From NCBI RefSeq assembly GCF_024448895.1, contig NZ_JAMOIC010000013.1, positions 62,001-126,000 of the forward strand: 64,000 nt of DNA, read 5' to 3'. This document shows positions 8,939 to 17,363 of this stretch, one piece after another (the first letter of the stretch is position 1; each line of letters starts with the position of its first letter). A program made the translations under genes and the position numbers. A model generated the notes under the pieces. The model was not told the origin of the DNA and ran no database searches. It saw only the letters and a program-made list of their open reading frames with translations. Source of the DNA: Stutzerimonas stutzeri (GTDB taxonomy: Bacteria > Pseudomonadota > Gammaproteobacteria > Pseudomonadales > Pseudomonadaceae).

Positions 8939-10849
8939 ATGACCCTGCTCAAGTTGACCAATGTGTCCCTCGCCTATGGCAACAATCCATTGCTCGATGG
9001 AGTGTCCTGGCAGATTGCGCGGGGTGAGCGGGTATGCATCATCGGCCGTAACGGGACCGGTAAGTCGAGCATGCTCAGTCTGGTCAAGGGTAGTCAGCTG
9101 CCTGACGACGGAGAGATCTGGCGTGCTCCGGGGCTGAAAATCGGCGAGCTGCCACAGGAGCTTCCGCTCGCCGATGAGCGAACCGTGTTCGATGTGGTAG
9201 CTGAAGGCCTGGCCGGCGTTGGCAAGCTGCTTGCCGACTACCATCACCTGAGCCAGAACATTCAGAACGATGCCGATCTGGACAAACTGATGCACGTCCA
9301 GCAGGAACTCGAGGCAAAGGACGGCTGGCGTCTGCAGCAGCTGGTCGACAGCACCCTGAGCCGCTTGCAACTGCCTGCGGACAAGACCCTTGCAGAACTA
9401 TCGGGCGGTTGGCGCAGGCGGGTGCTATTGGCTCAGGCGCTGGTGTCGGAGCCGGATCTGCTGTTGCTGGATGAGCCAACCAACCACCTGGATATCGGCG
9501 CAATCGCCTGGCTTGAAGAGGCGCTGACCGGCTTCAACGGCGCGGTTCTGTTCATCACGCACGACCGTGCTTTCCTGCAGAACCTTGCTACTCGCATTCT
9601 CGAGCTTGATCGCGGCCACATGATCGACTGGAACGGCGATTACGCCAGCTTCCTGGTGCACAAGGAACAGCAGCTGGCCGCTGAAGAAACCGCCAACGCG
9701 CTGTTCGACAAGAAGCTCGCGCAAGAGGAAGTCTGGATCCGTCAAGGCATCAAGGCCAGGCGCACCCGCAACGAGGGTCGTGTGCGTGCCCTCAAGGCGC
9801 TGCGGGCCGAGCGCAGCGAACGCCGTGAACATCAGGGCAAGGCCAATATCCAGATCGATGCAGCCGAGAAATCAGGCAAGCAGGTGATCGTCGTTGAGCA
9901 CGCGAGCTTCGCCCATCCGGGCGGTGCGCCGCTGATTCGTGATTTCTCCACCGTTCTGCAGCGGGGCGACCGCATCGGTCTGCTCGGCGCGAACGGCACC
10001 GGCAAGACCACGTTGCTCAAGCTTTTGCTTGGTGATCTGCAGCCTACGAGCGGCAAGGTCGAGGCCGGCACGCGTCTGGAAGTGGCGTATTTCGACCAGT
10101 TGCGTCACCAGCTGGAACTGGAAAAGACCGTCATCGATAACGTTGCTGAGGGTCGTGACTTCATCACCATCGACGGCCAGAGCCGCCATGTTCTCAGCTA
10201 CCTGGGCGACTTTCTGTTCAGCCCACAGCGTGCGCGGACACCTGTGAAGGCCCTGTCTGGGGGAGAGCGGGCACGGCTCTTGCTCGCTAAGCTGTTCAGC
10301 AAGCCGGCCAACCTGCTGGTCCTCGACGAACCGACCAATGATCTCGACGTGGAAACCCTGGAGCTGCTGGAAGAAGTACTGCTGAATTTTCAGGGCACGG
10401 TGTTGATGGTCAGCCACGACCGGGCATTCCTCGACAATGTCGTGACCAGCACGCTGGTCTTCGAAGGTAACGGCGTTGTGCGTGAGTATGTGGGCGGTTA
10501 TCAGGACTGGCTGCGTCAGGGCGGCTCGCCCAGGTTACTCGGGGTGGCTGATGGCAAGGAAGCGAAGGAGGCCAAGACAGAAGCAGCGCAAAACAGTCCC
10601 GCGACAGCTGTAGCTGAAATCGCGCCGGCTAAGAAAAAGCTCAGCTACAAGGTGCAGCGTGAACTGGACGCGCTGCCGGCGAAGATTGACGCCGTCGAGA
10701 AAAGCATCGCTGCCGTACAGGCAGAAATTGCCAAGCCAGAGTTCTATCAGCAGACTGCCGAGCGTACCGCCGAAACGATTGCCAAGCTTGAGGGTTTGCA
10801 AAAGGAGCTCGACGAGCTGCTTGAGCGCTGGGCTGAACTCGAGGGTTGA
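8939..10849 (+). CDS. uup: ABC-F ATPase Uup
   Basis: A 636-residue cytosolic ABC-F protein with two nucleotide-binding domains and no membrane segments. NBD1 has Walker A GRNGTGKSS (about 37-45), signature LSGGW and LLLDEPTNHLD. The linker follows, then NBD2 with GANGTGKTT, LSGGE and LVLDEPTNDLD. A charged C-terminal coiled coil (about 570-636) is typical of Uup, a protein acting on DNA branch intermediates and ribosomes and affecting transposon excision. ATG 8939 follows GGAGG at proper spacing; an upstream in-frame start at 8891 adds unrelated residues. The terminator hairpin at 10858 follows directly. Confidence 0.95.
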   Translation: MTLLKLTNVSLAYGNNPLLDGVSWQIARGERVCIIGRNGTGKSSMLSLVKGSQLPDDGEIWRAPGLKIGELPQELPLADERTVFDVVAEGLAGVGKLLADYHHLSQNIQNDADLDKLMHVQQELEAKDGWRLQQLVDSTLSRLQLPADKTLAELSGGWRRRVLLAQALVSEPDLLLLDEPTNHLDIGAIAWLEEALTGFNGAVLFITHDRAFLQNLATRILELDRGHMIDWNGDYASFLVHKEQQLAAEETANALFDKKLAQEEVWIRQGIKARRTRNEGRVRALKALRAERSERREHQGKANIQIDAAEKSGKQVIVVEHASFAHPGGAPLIRDFSTVLQRGDRIGLLGANGTGKTTLLKLLLGDLQPTSGKVEAGTRLEVAYFDQLRHQLELEKTVIDNVAEGRDFITIDGQSRHVLSYLGDFLFSPQRARTPVKALSGGERARLLLAKLFSKPANLLVLDEPTNDLDVETLELLEEVLLNFQGTVLMVSHDRAFLDNVVTSTLVFEGNGVVREYVGGYQDWLRQGGSPRLLGVADGKEAKEAKTEAAQNSPATAVAEIAPAKKKLSYKVQRELDALPAKIDAVEKSIAAVQAEIAKPEFYQQTAERTAETIAKLEGLQKELDELLERWAELEG

Positions 10850-10857
10850 GTGCGGCG

Positions 10858-10883
10858 CCGGCTGATCTGCCCCGATCAGCCGG
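10858..10883 (+). terminator. Terminator hairpin after uup
   Basis: CCGGCTGATC (10858-10867) and GATCAGCCGG (10874-10883) form a perfect 10-bp stem with a 6-nt loop, 8 bp past the uup stop. Only a short GTTTC run lies downstream. Confidence 0.65.
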
Positions 10884-10983
10884 AGCGCCTGTTTCGGCCG
10901 CGTCGCCGGTTCAGTGCTGAACATTCAGATCTGTTACACACACCATTAACTACCGAAATCTGTCAGCACTGGACGGAGCATTG

Positions 10984-11676
10984 ATGGCAATTGATTACCG
11001 CATCGTCCTGGATGACGAGCATGAGTTCAGCTATCGAATCGAGCTGGATCGCACCTATGATCCCGATGCCGCTGCATTGGCGCCCAAGTGGACCCGTCTG
11101 GACCATCAGCAGTGCAATAACTGTCCACTCAGCCGTGAAAACTTCACGCATTGCCCGGCCGCAGTCGATCTGCATCGGGTCATCGAAGACTTTCAGGGAT
11201 TGCCCGCTGTTAAAAAGGCGCAAGTACGTGTCCGTACGCCCGAGCGTGAATACAACAAGCTAGTAGGGTTGGATGAGGGGTTGCGCGCGTTGCTGGGCGT
11301 GATCATGGCCACCAGTGCCTGCCCGATCCTCGGTACGTTGAAACCGATGGCGAATCAGCATCTGCCGTTCGCCAGTAATCAGGAGTTCGTGTTGCGTGCC
11401 GTATCGCTGTATCTGGCCAGGCAGTACTTTCACATGCGCGAAGGGCGGCACGCCGATTGGGAGCTGCGTGGATTGGTGCGTTCTTTCCAGCAACTGCAGC
11501 TGGTCAATCAGGCGTTCTGGCAGCGTATCCACGACACCTGTCATGGCGACTCGAATCTGAAGGCCTTTCTGACCTTTTTCTCCATGGCGTCCAGTCTTAC
11601 GTATTCGCTGGAAACCCAATTGAAAAAGATCAGGCCACTGGTGATGAGTGCGGGCGAGGGGCCCGAGCCGGCCTGA
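10984..11676 (+). CDS. Conserved protein of unknown function with a CxxC/CP cysteine cluster
   Basis: A 230-residue predicted soluble protein; I do not recognise a characterised family. The N-terminal 40 residues are acidic with a beta-strand pattern (ELDRTYDPD). Next comes a Cys-rich patch, CNNCPLS then THCPAA (about 40-57), followed by a lone SACPIL near 108. The rest is helical with many aromatic and Gln residues. CNNC and the two CP motifs suggest metal or redox chemistry, but this is inference. ATG 10984 follows GGAG; a TTG three bases earlier is less likely. It lies between uup and a convergent uspA and is bounded by strong hairpins on both sides, so it is probably monocistronic. Confidence 0.85.
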   Translation: MAIDYRIVLDDEHEFSYRIELDRTYDPDAAALAPKWTRLDHQQCNNCPLSRENFTHCPAAVDLHRVIEDFQGLPAVKKAQVRVRTPEREYNKLVGLDEGLRALLGVIMATSACPILGTLKPMANQHLPFASNQEFVLRAVSLYLARQYFHMREGRHADWELRGLVRSFQQLQLVNQAFWQRIHDTCHGDSNLKAFLTFFSMASSLTYSLETQLKKIRPLVMSAGEGPEPA

Positions 11677-11695
11677 TCCGACGGCGGATCAGGCC
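11670..11695. terminator. Bidirectional terminator hairpin
   Basis: GGCCTGATCCG (11670-11680) and CGGATCAGGCC (11685-11695) pair perfectly over 11 bp with a 4-nt loop. The left arm contains the TGA stop of the upstream gene. It lies between convergent genes ending at 11676 and 11703 and can serve both. Confidence 0.7.
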
Positions 11696-11702
11696 ATGGG
11701 TG

Positions 11703-12143
11703 TTACTCGGCCTTCTTCAGCCGTACGGCGAGAACATCGCAGGGCGCCCCGTGGAGGATGTCGTTGGCGGTTGATCCCAGCAGCAGCGCCAAACCATGCC
11801 GGCCGTGACTGCCCACCACCACCAGATCGCATCCCTGTTCCTTGGCCAGCCGGTGCACTTCCTGCCGGGGTTGCCCGTACGCCAGATGGCGCTGCTCAGA
11901 GGTCAGGCCTGGGTAACGGTCGGCAAATACGGCCAGACGGTCTCGGGCCTGATCGAACTGCTGTTGCTGCAGCATCGACAGGTCCATCGGAACGTCTCCG
12001 CCAAACGCCATGGCCATGGGCTCGATGACGTGTACCAACGCAAGTTTTGCGCCGCTGGCGGTCGCCAGCGCCTGAGCGCGTGCTACGACCGGATGGCATT
12101 CATCGTTCAGGTCGGTAGCGACCAGAATATGCTGATAGGTCAT
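11703..12143 (-). CDS. Universal stress protein UspA family
   Basis: A 146-residue single-domain Usp protein. The N-terminus YQHILVATDL and the C-terminal ATP-binding pattern G-x2-G-x9-G-S/T are present (VVGSHGRHGLALLLGSTANDILHG, read in segments), so the ATP-binding type is likely. Such proteins are cytosolic, usually dimeric, and induced in stasis, anaerobiosis or stress. RBS AGGAG precedes ATG 12143. The 200-bp region upstream (12144-12343) contains a short A/T-rich tract near 12206 but no promoter motif I can name. It is convergent with the Cys-cluster gene. Confidence 0.93.
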   Translation of the reverse strand: MTYQHILVATDLNDECHPVVARAQALATASGAKLALVHVIEPMAMAFGGDVPMDLSMLQQQQFDQARDRLAVFADRYPGLTSEQRHLAYGQPRQEVHRLAKEQGCDLVVVGSHGRHGLALLLGSTANDILHGAPCDVLAVRLKKAE

Positions 12144-12343
12144 GGTGAATCTCCTGATGTGTCAGTAGCGACAAGTATGGCTTCTCAGCACGCAATCGGG
12201 TTGCGAAGCTTTTTTTCAGCGTTTATACGGCGTTGATTGGGCAATGGCCAGTGTGCATTACATCACCTGGGTAGCCGTGCCGTGGTTTAGCGCTGTTATC
12301 ATGCGCAGCACCTACGCTGGCGCGCCTGCCGGCCTGTCTAGAG

Positions 12344-12817
12344 ATGATCATGTTCCTGTCTGCCAATGAATATCTGCTTGCCTGGGCGGCTTACGGTATC
12401 GCCGCACTGGGCTGTCTGCTGGTCTGGTTTCGCATAACCCGTTCGATGTGGCGTTGGCTGCGGGAGCCGTTGCGGCTGATCATGGCCGTCCTGCTATTGA
12501 CGCCAACGATTGTCGATCCTGCCAAAGAGCTGTTCGCACCGGCTGTGGCCATCACGGCGCTGGACCTACTGTTCAAGGTGGGCAACAACGCATGGCGCGC
12601 TGTCGCTGACTTGGCGCTGTACGGTTTGATCGCTTTCGCCGTGTACGCACTCTTTGCTGGTTTGCGCTTCCTGATCGAGCGTCGCAGGCCGCAAGGCCGT
12701 ACCGAGTCGGCTGTCGACGAGGATCCCCGCACATTGCGCGAGCGGCTCGAAGAAGACGACGAGGATGACTACCGGCCTGCGAACCGTTACCAGGCGCGTA
12801 CCGAGCCCAGGCTCTGA
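12344..12817 (+). CDS. Small inner-membrane protein, unknown function
   Basis: A 157-residue protein with about three or four hydrophobic segments (about 8-28, 42-58, 62-78, 88-108). A hydrophilic, strongly charged tail of about 45 residues follows, rich in Asp/Glu and Arg (EEDDEDDY). No enzymatic motif is visible. Homologues in pseudomonads are sometimes labelled transporters, but it is far too small for MFS. ATG 12344 or ATG 12350 could start translation; no strong RBS separates them. It precedes the glutamine amidotransferase gene by 41 bp on the same strand and may be co-transcribed. Confidence 0.75.
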   Translation: MIMFLSANEYLLAWAAYGIAALGCLLVWFRITRSMWRWLREPLRLIMAVLLLTPTIVDPAKELFAPAVAITALDLLFKVGNNAWRAVADLALYGLIAFAVYALFAGLRFLIERRRPQGRTESAVDEDPRTLRERLEEDDEDDYRPANRYQARTEPRL

Positions 12818-12858
12818 TTCACGGCTCGACGCTTTCCAAGACCTCCGGGAGATAGCGC

Positions 12859-13635
12859 ATGTGTGAACTGCTCGGCATGAGTGCCAATGTGCCTACCGAC
12901 ATCCATTTCAGTTTCACCGGGCTGATGCAGCGCGGTGGCCGCACAGGGCCGCACAAGGATGGTTGGGGGATCGCGTTCTACGAAGGCCGAGGTTTACGGT
13001 TGTTCCAGGATCCGGTAGCCAGCTGCGAATCCGAAGTTGCAAAGATGGTTCAGCACTACCTGATCAAGAGTCACGTGGTGATTGGCCACATACGACATGC
13101 CAACGTCGGCAAGGTCGCCTTGGTCAATACGCATCCATTCGTTCGCGAGTTGTGGGGCCAGCACTGGTGCTTCGCTCACAACGGCCAGCTGGCTGATTTC
13201 GACCCGGCGCGGGGCTTCTACCGGCCAGTTGGAGATACCGACAGCGAGGCCGCCTTTTGCGATCTGCTCAATCAGATTCGCAGTCATTTCCCTGAACGAG
13301 TCGAAGGTGAAGACCTGCTGCCCTATCTGCTCGACGCCTGTGCAGGCTATCGCGCCAAAGGGGTGTTCAATTGTCTGCTCAGCAATGGCGAATGGTTATT
13401 CAGCTTCTGCTCGACCAAGCTTGCGCAGATTACCCGCCGCGCTCCGTTTGGCCCGGCCCAATTGAAGGATGCTGAGTTGACTGTGGACTTCACCGCCGAG
13501 ACTACGCCGAACGATGTCGTAACCGTGCTGGCAACCGAACCACTGACCGATAACGAGTTATGGGATATACACCAATCGGGTGAGTGGACGTTATGGCGGC
13601 TGGGCGAGTGCGTCGCTCGCGGGCAGGTGGCCTGA
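12859..13635 (+). CDS. Class II glutamine amidotransferase, YafJ family
   Basis: A 258-residue Ntn-type amidotransferase. After Met removal Cys2 (MCELLGM) would be the N-terminal nucleophile. The conserved HIRHANVG and FAHNGQL segments bind glutamine and form the oxyanion hole. There is no synthetase domain, as in E. coli YafJ, whose acceptor substrate is not established to my knowledge. A GGGAG sequence lies 9 bp before ATG 12859. The stop overlaps the next start by one base (TGATG at 13633-13637), so the two are translationally coupled. Confidence 0.9.
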   Translation: MCELLGMSANVPTDIHFSFTGLMQRGGRTGPHKDGWGIAFYEGRGLRLFQDPVASCESEVAKMVQHYLIKSHVVIGHIRHANVGKVALVNTHPFVRELWGQHWCFAHNGQLADFDPARGFYRPVGDTDSEAAFCDLLNQIRSHFPERVEGEDLLPYLLDACAGYRAKGVFNCLLSNGEWLFSFCSTKLAQITRRAPFGPAQLKDAELTVDFTAETTPNDVVTVLATEPLTDNELWDIHQSGEWTLWRLGECVARGQVA

Positions 13636-14174
13636 TGTTCAGAAGTTATCTGCGGCTCACACTCTTCGCCCTCGGGCTGTTAATCGGCATACAGGTGCCC
13701 GGATTCATCCAGGCCTATGCGAACCACGTCGAAGCTCGGCGGCTTGAAACCCAGCAAGGGCTGACCGGATTTCAGGAAACGGCTGGCCGATTCTTCAGCG
13801 GTGATCTGAATGCGCTGGTCGCGCACTACCGTGCCAGCGAGGACCCGGTAATCCAGAGCGATGCCCGTAGTGTCTCGGCTCTGGTGGAGCGCGCGCGACT
13901 GCTAGATCGAGAATGGCGAATCATGCAAGGCCCTTGGTACGCGCAGGCGTGGCATGTACTGATCGGCGCAGATCAGAGCATGAGAGCTCAGGTATGGAGC
14001 AGCTATCGATTCCAGGTTCTGCTGGCACCCGAAGCAATCGCCTGGGGATTGTGCTGTGCGTTGCTGCTGGCCTGGATCATCGAGAGCATCATCGTATTAC
14101 TGAGTCAGGCGCTGTTCCCTCAGCGCTACCGCAAGCGGCGGCGTATCGCTAAGCCGCTTCCGCCGCAACGGTAG
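13635..14174 (+). CDS. DUF2937 family membrane protein
   Basis: A 179-residue protein with a hydrophobic N-terminal segment (about 6-24), a soluble helical middle region (about 30-130) probably in the periplasm, and a second long membrane segment (about 136-160). A basic tail follows (RYRKRRRIAKP). The start and the GVQVPGF-like segment resemble DUF2937 proteins as I recall them; function is unknown. ATG 13635 shares one base with the stop of the amidotransferase, indicating coupling. Its 3' end overlaps the convergent membrane-protein gene by 26 bp. Confidence 0.82.
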   Translation: MFRSYLRLTLFALGLLIGIQVPGFIQAYANHVEARRLETQQGLTGFQETAGRFFSGDLNALVAHYRASEDPVIQSDARSVSALVERARLLDREWRIMQGPWYAQAWHVLIGADQSMRAQVWSSYRFQVLLAPEAIAWGLCCALLLAWIIESIIVLLSQALFPQRYRKRRRIAKPLPPQR

Positions 14175-14673
14175 GTTCGCTTTCCCGAGACTGAAAGCGA
14201 CCTAGACGGCAAGCCCATTCACCTAGAACACCCTGAATGCCAGGCACGCACAGGGTGACGAGTATCAACCAGCTCAGGTCTGCAACTCTGATAATAGACA
14301 GAAGATTACGACCGGTTGGTTCGTGCTGCAGGCCAGCCACTTGCAAAAGGATGGTGCCAACCGCGATCCAGACCATCACCACCTGGATCAGAAGCCACCC
14401 ACTGAATGCTCCGTTGGCAAGCCGCAACCAGGGCCGACTTTTGGGTCTTACCGCCGCCGCCAGCCACCAGATTGCAATGATGGCCGAGGCTGCAACCTTG
14501 GCGTATAGGACCGACTTGTAGTGCTCGAGAACCCAGCCAGCGAGGTTCGAGGGCCATCCGCCATGAATTTGTTCAACCGGTTCATTGGCAAGCATGACTG
14601 CTAGATAGACATCGTTAGCTGCGATCAACGCAGTCCATACCGCAATGGCGCTCAGCACCAGCCTTGTCTTCAC
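14149..14673 (-). CDS. Four-helix inner-membrane protein, unknown function
   Basis: A 174-residue protein with about four hydrophobic segments (about 5-27, 57-77, 88-112, 128-148), short loops and a Glu/Arg-rich tail. I do not assign a family; DUF2165-like topology is a possibility that I cannot confirm. ATG 14673 is the first in-frame start. It is downstream of the VWA gene on the minus strand with a 28-bp gap, so it may be the last gene of that operon. Its stop lies inside the 3' end of the convergent DUF2937 gene. Confidence 0.7.
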   Translation of the reverse strand: MKTRLVLSAIAVWTALIAANDVYLAVMLANEPVEQIHGGWPSNLAGWVLEHYKSVLYAKVAASAIIAIWWLAAAVRPKSRPWLRLANGAFSGWLLIQVVMVWIAVGTILLQVAGLQHEPTGRNLLSIIRVADLSWLILVTLCVPGIQGVLGEWACRLGRFQSRESEPTVAAEAA

Positions 14674-14701
14674 CCTTTGCGTCCTTGCAGCGGCTGGATG
14701 C

Positions 14702-15880
14702 CTACTTCGACAGGAACTTCATCCCTTCTTCCAAGCCGCTCAGCGTAAGCGGATACATTCGGTCTTCGACGAGATCGCGGACGATACCGGTGGAGGAGGT
14801 GTAGCCCCAGGTGTCTTTCGGGTACGGGTTGATCCAGATGAGCTTCTTGTATTTCTCCATGAAGCGCTGCATCCAGACGTAACCGGCTTCTTCGTTCCAG
14901 TGCTCCACACTGCCGCCGGCCTGGGTGATTTCGTAGGGCGCCATGGCTGCATCACCAACGAAGACAACCTTGTAGTCCGCGCCGTACTTATGCAGCAGAT
15001 CAAGTGTTGAAGTGCGTTCGGAAGTGCGGCGGAAGTTGTTCTTCCATACCGATTCATAGATGAAGTTATGGAAGTAGAAGTACTCAAGGTGCTTGAACTC
15101 AGTCTTGCAGGCTGAGAACAGCTCTTCGCAGACTTTGACGTGGGCGTCCATCGAGCCGCCGATGTCGAACAGGATGAGCAGCTTCACGGCGTTGCGTCGC
15201 TCGGGTCGCATCTGGATGTTCAGCAGGCCGCCATCCTTCGCAGTGTGGTCGATGGTGCCGTCCAGATCGAGCTCATCCTGAGCGCCCTGGCGCGCGAACT
15301 TGCGCAGGCGGCGAAGGGCGACCTTGATGTTGCGGGTGCCCAGCTCGACCTGATCATCAAGATTCTTGTATTCGCGCTGATCCCAGACTTTCACCGCCTT
15401 GCCCTGACGTTTGCCAGCGTCCCCGATGCGGATGCCCTCGGGGTTGTAACCGCCGGAACCGAATGGGCTGGTGCCCCCCGTGCCGATCCACTTGTTACCG
15501 CCGGCGTGCTTGCCTTTCTGCTCTTCGAGGCGCTTCTTGAATTCCTCGATCAGCTTGTCCAGTCCACCCAGCGATTCAATCTTCGCCCGCTCCTCATCGC
15601 TCAGCGAGCGTTCGAACTCCTTGCGCAGCCACTCTTCAGGGATCAGGGCCTCGATGTGCTGGTCGAGGTTCTCCAGACCTTTGAAGTAAGCGCCGAACGC
15701 TCGGTCGAACTTATCGAAATGCCGTTCATCCTTCACCAGGATCGCCCGGGACAAGTAGTAGAACTCGTCCATGTCTGCAAACACGACGTTGTGTTTCAGC
15801 GCATTGACCAGGTCAAGCAGTTCGCGCACTGACACCGGAACCTTGGCGGCGCGCATTTCATTGAACAAGCCAAGCAGCAT
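14702..15880 (-). CDS. VWA domain protein (CoxE-like), MoxR partner
   Basis: A 392-residue cytosolic protein. A helical N-terminal region (about 1-190) includes a GTGGTSPFGSGGYNPEG low-complexity loop. A von Willebrand factor A domain follows (about 195-390). The metal site reads DIGGSM rather than the usual DxSxS, so one metal-coordinating Ser is replaced by Gly. MoxR ATPases act with VWA proteins as chaperone-like remodelling pairs; the matching ATPase is at 16377-17222. ATG 15880 follows a GAGG RBS; an upstream start at 15913 would add 11 residues. Target complex unknown. Confidence 0.88.
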   Translation of the reverse strand: MLLGLFNEMRAAKVPVSVRELLDLVNALKHNVVFADMDEFYYLSRAILVKDERHFDKFDRAFGAYFKGLENLDQHIEALIPEEWLRKEFERSLSDEERAKIESLGGLDKLIEEFKKRLEEQKGKHAGGNKWIGTGGTSPFGSGGYNPEGIRIGDAGKRQGKAVKVWDQREYKNLDDQVELGTRNIKVALRRLRKFARQGAQDELDLDGTIDHTAKDGGLLNIQMRPERRNAVKLLILFDIGGSMDAHVKVCEELFSACKTEFKHLEYFYFHNFIYESVWKNNFRRTSERTSTLDLLHKYGADYKVVFVGDAAMAPYEITQAGGSVEHWNEEAGYVWMQRFMEKYKKLIWINPYPKDTWGYTSSTGIVRDLVEDRMYPLTLSGLEEGMKFLSK

Positions 15881-15927
15881 GGCAGAACCTCTAGCGTGCC
15901 GTCTGGACGGCACCTTTCATGATTAAT

Positions 15928-16326
15928 TCAGAGATCTTCATCGTGAGTCGGGAGACCGTCTCGGATCTCATACCAGTCCGCTTTGGAACGCACGAAGATG
16001 TGCTCTTGGGGCGGAACCGGCAGCGGCGAATCGAGCGTGCCGGCGGCGACGCCCAGTTCGTGCTCGCGGTTGTCGACGAATTGCAGGTTGGAGCCGCAGC
16101 GAATGCAGAACGTCCGCGTCACGTGTTCGGAGGAGTGATAAACGCCTAGCTGATCCTTGCCGGAGAGAATGTGAAACGCCTCGAGCGGCACACCTGCGTA
16201 GGTGGCAAAAGCCGCACCGTGTGCTTTTCTGCACATCTTGCAGTGACAGTGGCTCAGCTCGTTGATTGGCGCGTCGATGCGATAACGCACGACGCCACAA
16301 AGGCAACTACCGGTAAAGGTTTGCAT
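15928..16326 (-). CDS. GFA family zinc protein (glutathione-dependent formaldehyde-activating fold)
   Basis: A 132-residue protein with the Mss4-like zinc fold. Cys8 and Cys10 (SCLCG), Cys27, Cys29 and Cys32 (HCHCKMC), and a later CIRCG pair form the two zinc sites of the GFA family. The family was named for S-hydroxymethylglutathione synthase, but most members are uncharacterised. GGAGGAAG precedes ATG 16326. It lies between the moxR and VWA genes on the same strand, with gaps of about 50 bp on each side. A functional tie to that pair is an inference from position only. Confidence 0.9.
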   Translation of the reverse strand: MQTFTGSCLCGVVRYRIDAPINELSHCHCKMCRKAHGAAFATYAGVPLEAFHILSGKDQLGVYHSSEHVTRTFCIRCGSNLQFVDNREHELGVAAGTLDSPLPVPPQEHIFVRSKADWYEIRDGLPTHDEDL

Positions 16327-16376
16327 GGCTCTTCCTCCAGTGACATGAGGCGGCCGGCTCAAGTGAACCGCCGCGA

Positions 16377-17222
16377 TCAGCGGTTGGCGCGACGACTCAT
16401 GAACGCCAGACGCTCCAGCAACTGCACGTCCTGCTCGTTTTTCACCAGCGCCCCGGCCAGCGGTGGGATAGCTTTGGTCGGATCGCGCTCGCGCAGAACG
16501 GCTTCGCCGATGTTGTCGGCCATCAGCAGTTTCAGCCAGTCGACCAGCTCGCTGGTGGACGGCTTCTTCTTCAAGCCCGGCACCTTGCGTACATCAAAGA
16601 ACACATCAAGGGCTTCCGCCACCAAGTCCTTCTTGATGTTCGGGTAATGCACATCGACGATCTTCTGCAGCGTCTGGCGATCGGGGAACGCGATGTAGTG
16701 GAAGAAGCAGCGGCGTAGGAACGCGTCCGGCAGTTCCTTCTCGTTGTTCGACGTGATGATGATGATAGGGCGCTTCTTGGCCTTGATCGTCTCGTCGGTT
16801 TCGTAGACGTAGAACTCCATCTTGTCGAGTTCCTGCAGAAGGTCATTGGGAAACTCGATGTCGGCCTTATCGATTTCATCGATCAGCAGAATGACGCGTT
16901 CCTCAGACTCGAATGCCTCCCACAATTTGCCTTTCTTGATGTAGTTGCGCACATCGTGAACACGGTCGGAGTCGAGCTGCGAATCACGCAGGCGGCTCAC
17001 TGCATCGTATTCGTACAAGCCCTGATGGGCCTTGGTGGTGGACTTGATGTGCCAGGTGATCAACCGTGCGCCAAAGGAATCGGCCAGCTGCTCTGCCAGC
17101 ATGGTCTTGCCGGTGCCGGGTTCGCCCTTGACCAGCAGCGGCCGCTCCAGCGTGATAGCAGCGTTGACCGCGAGCTTGAGGTCGTCGGTGGCGACATAGG
17201 ACTGGGTACCTTCGAACTTCAT
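16377..17222 (-). CDS. MoxR-type AAA+ ATPase
   Basis: A 281-residue AAA+ protein. Walker A GEPGTGKT is at residues 33-40, Walker B LLIDEID near 107-113, and a sensor/Arg-finger region FLRRCFFHY near 165. A C-terminal lid domain follows. Length and motifs match the compact MoxR group that pairs with CoxE-like VWA proteins. The gene is first of the moxR-GFA-VWA group on the minus strand. A 17-bp palindrome lies 99 bp upstream of the start codon (17321-17337). Confidence 0.93.
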   Translation of the reverse strand: MKFEGTQSYVATDDLKLAVNAAITLERPLLVKGEPGTGKTMLAEQLADSFGARLITWHIKSTTKAHQGLYEYDAVSRLRDSQLDSDRVHDVRNYIKKGKLWEAFESEERVILLIDEIDKADIEFPNDLLQELDKMEFYVYETDETIKAKKRPIIIITSNNEKELPDAFLRRCFFHYIAFPDRQTLQKIVDVHYPNIKKDLVAEALDVFFDVRKVPGLKKKPSTSELVDWLKLLMADNIGEAVLRERDPTKAIPPLAGALVKNEQDVQLLERLAFMSRRANR

Positions 17223-17320
17223 CTGGGATTCCTTGGATCGGGCCTAGCACGCAGGCTCTTCATGTTGGATTAGACGGCTGACTATAAGTGATGGGCGCAC
17301 GAGTGTGAACGTGAGCGGAT

Positions 17321-17337
17321 CATTCAGTCACTGAATG
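17321..17337. promoter_or_regulatory. 17-bp palindrome upstream of moxR
   Basis: CATTCAGT-C-ACTGAATG is a perfect inverted repeat around one central base. It lies in the 141-bp gap between the DUF748 gene and moxR. The form fits a dimeric repressor or activator site. No regulator is identified. Confidence 0.4.
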
Positions 17338-17363
17338 GTTGGCAGGGATTCGCGCGTTCTCGA

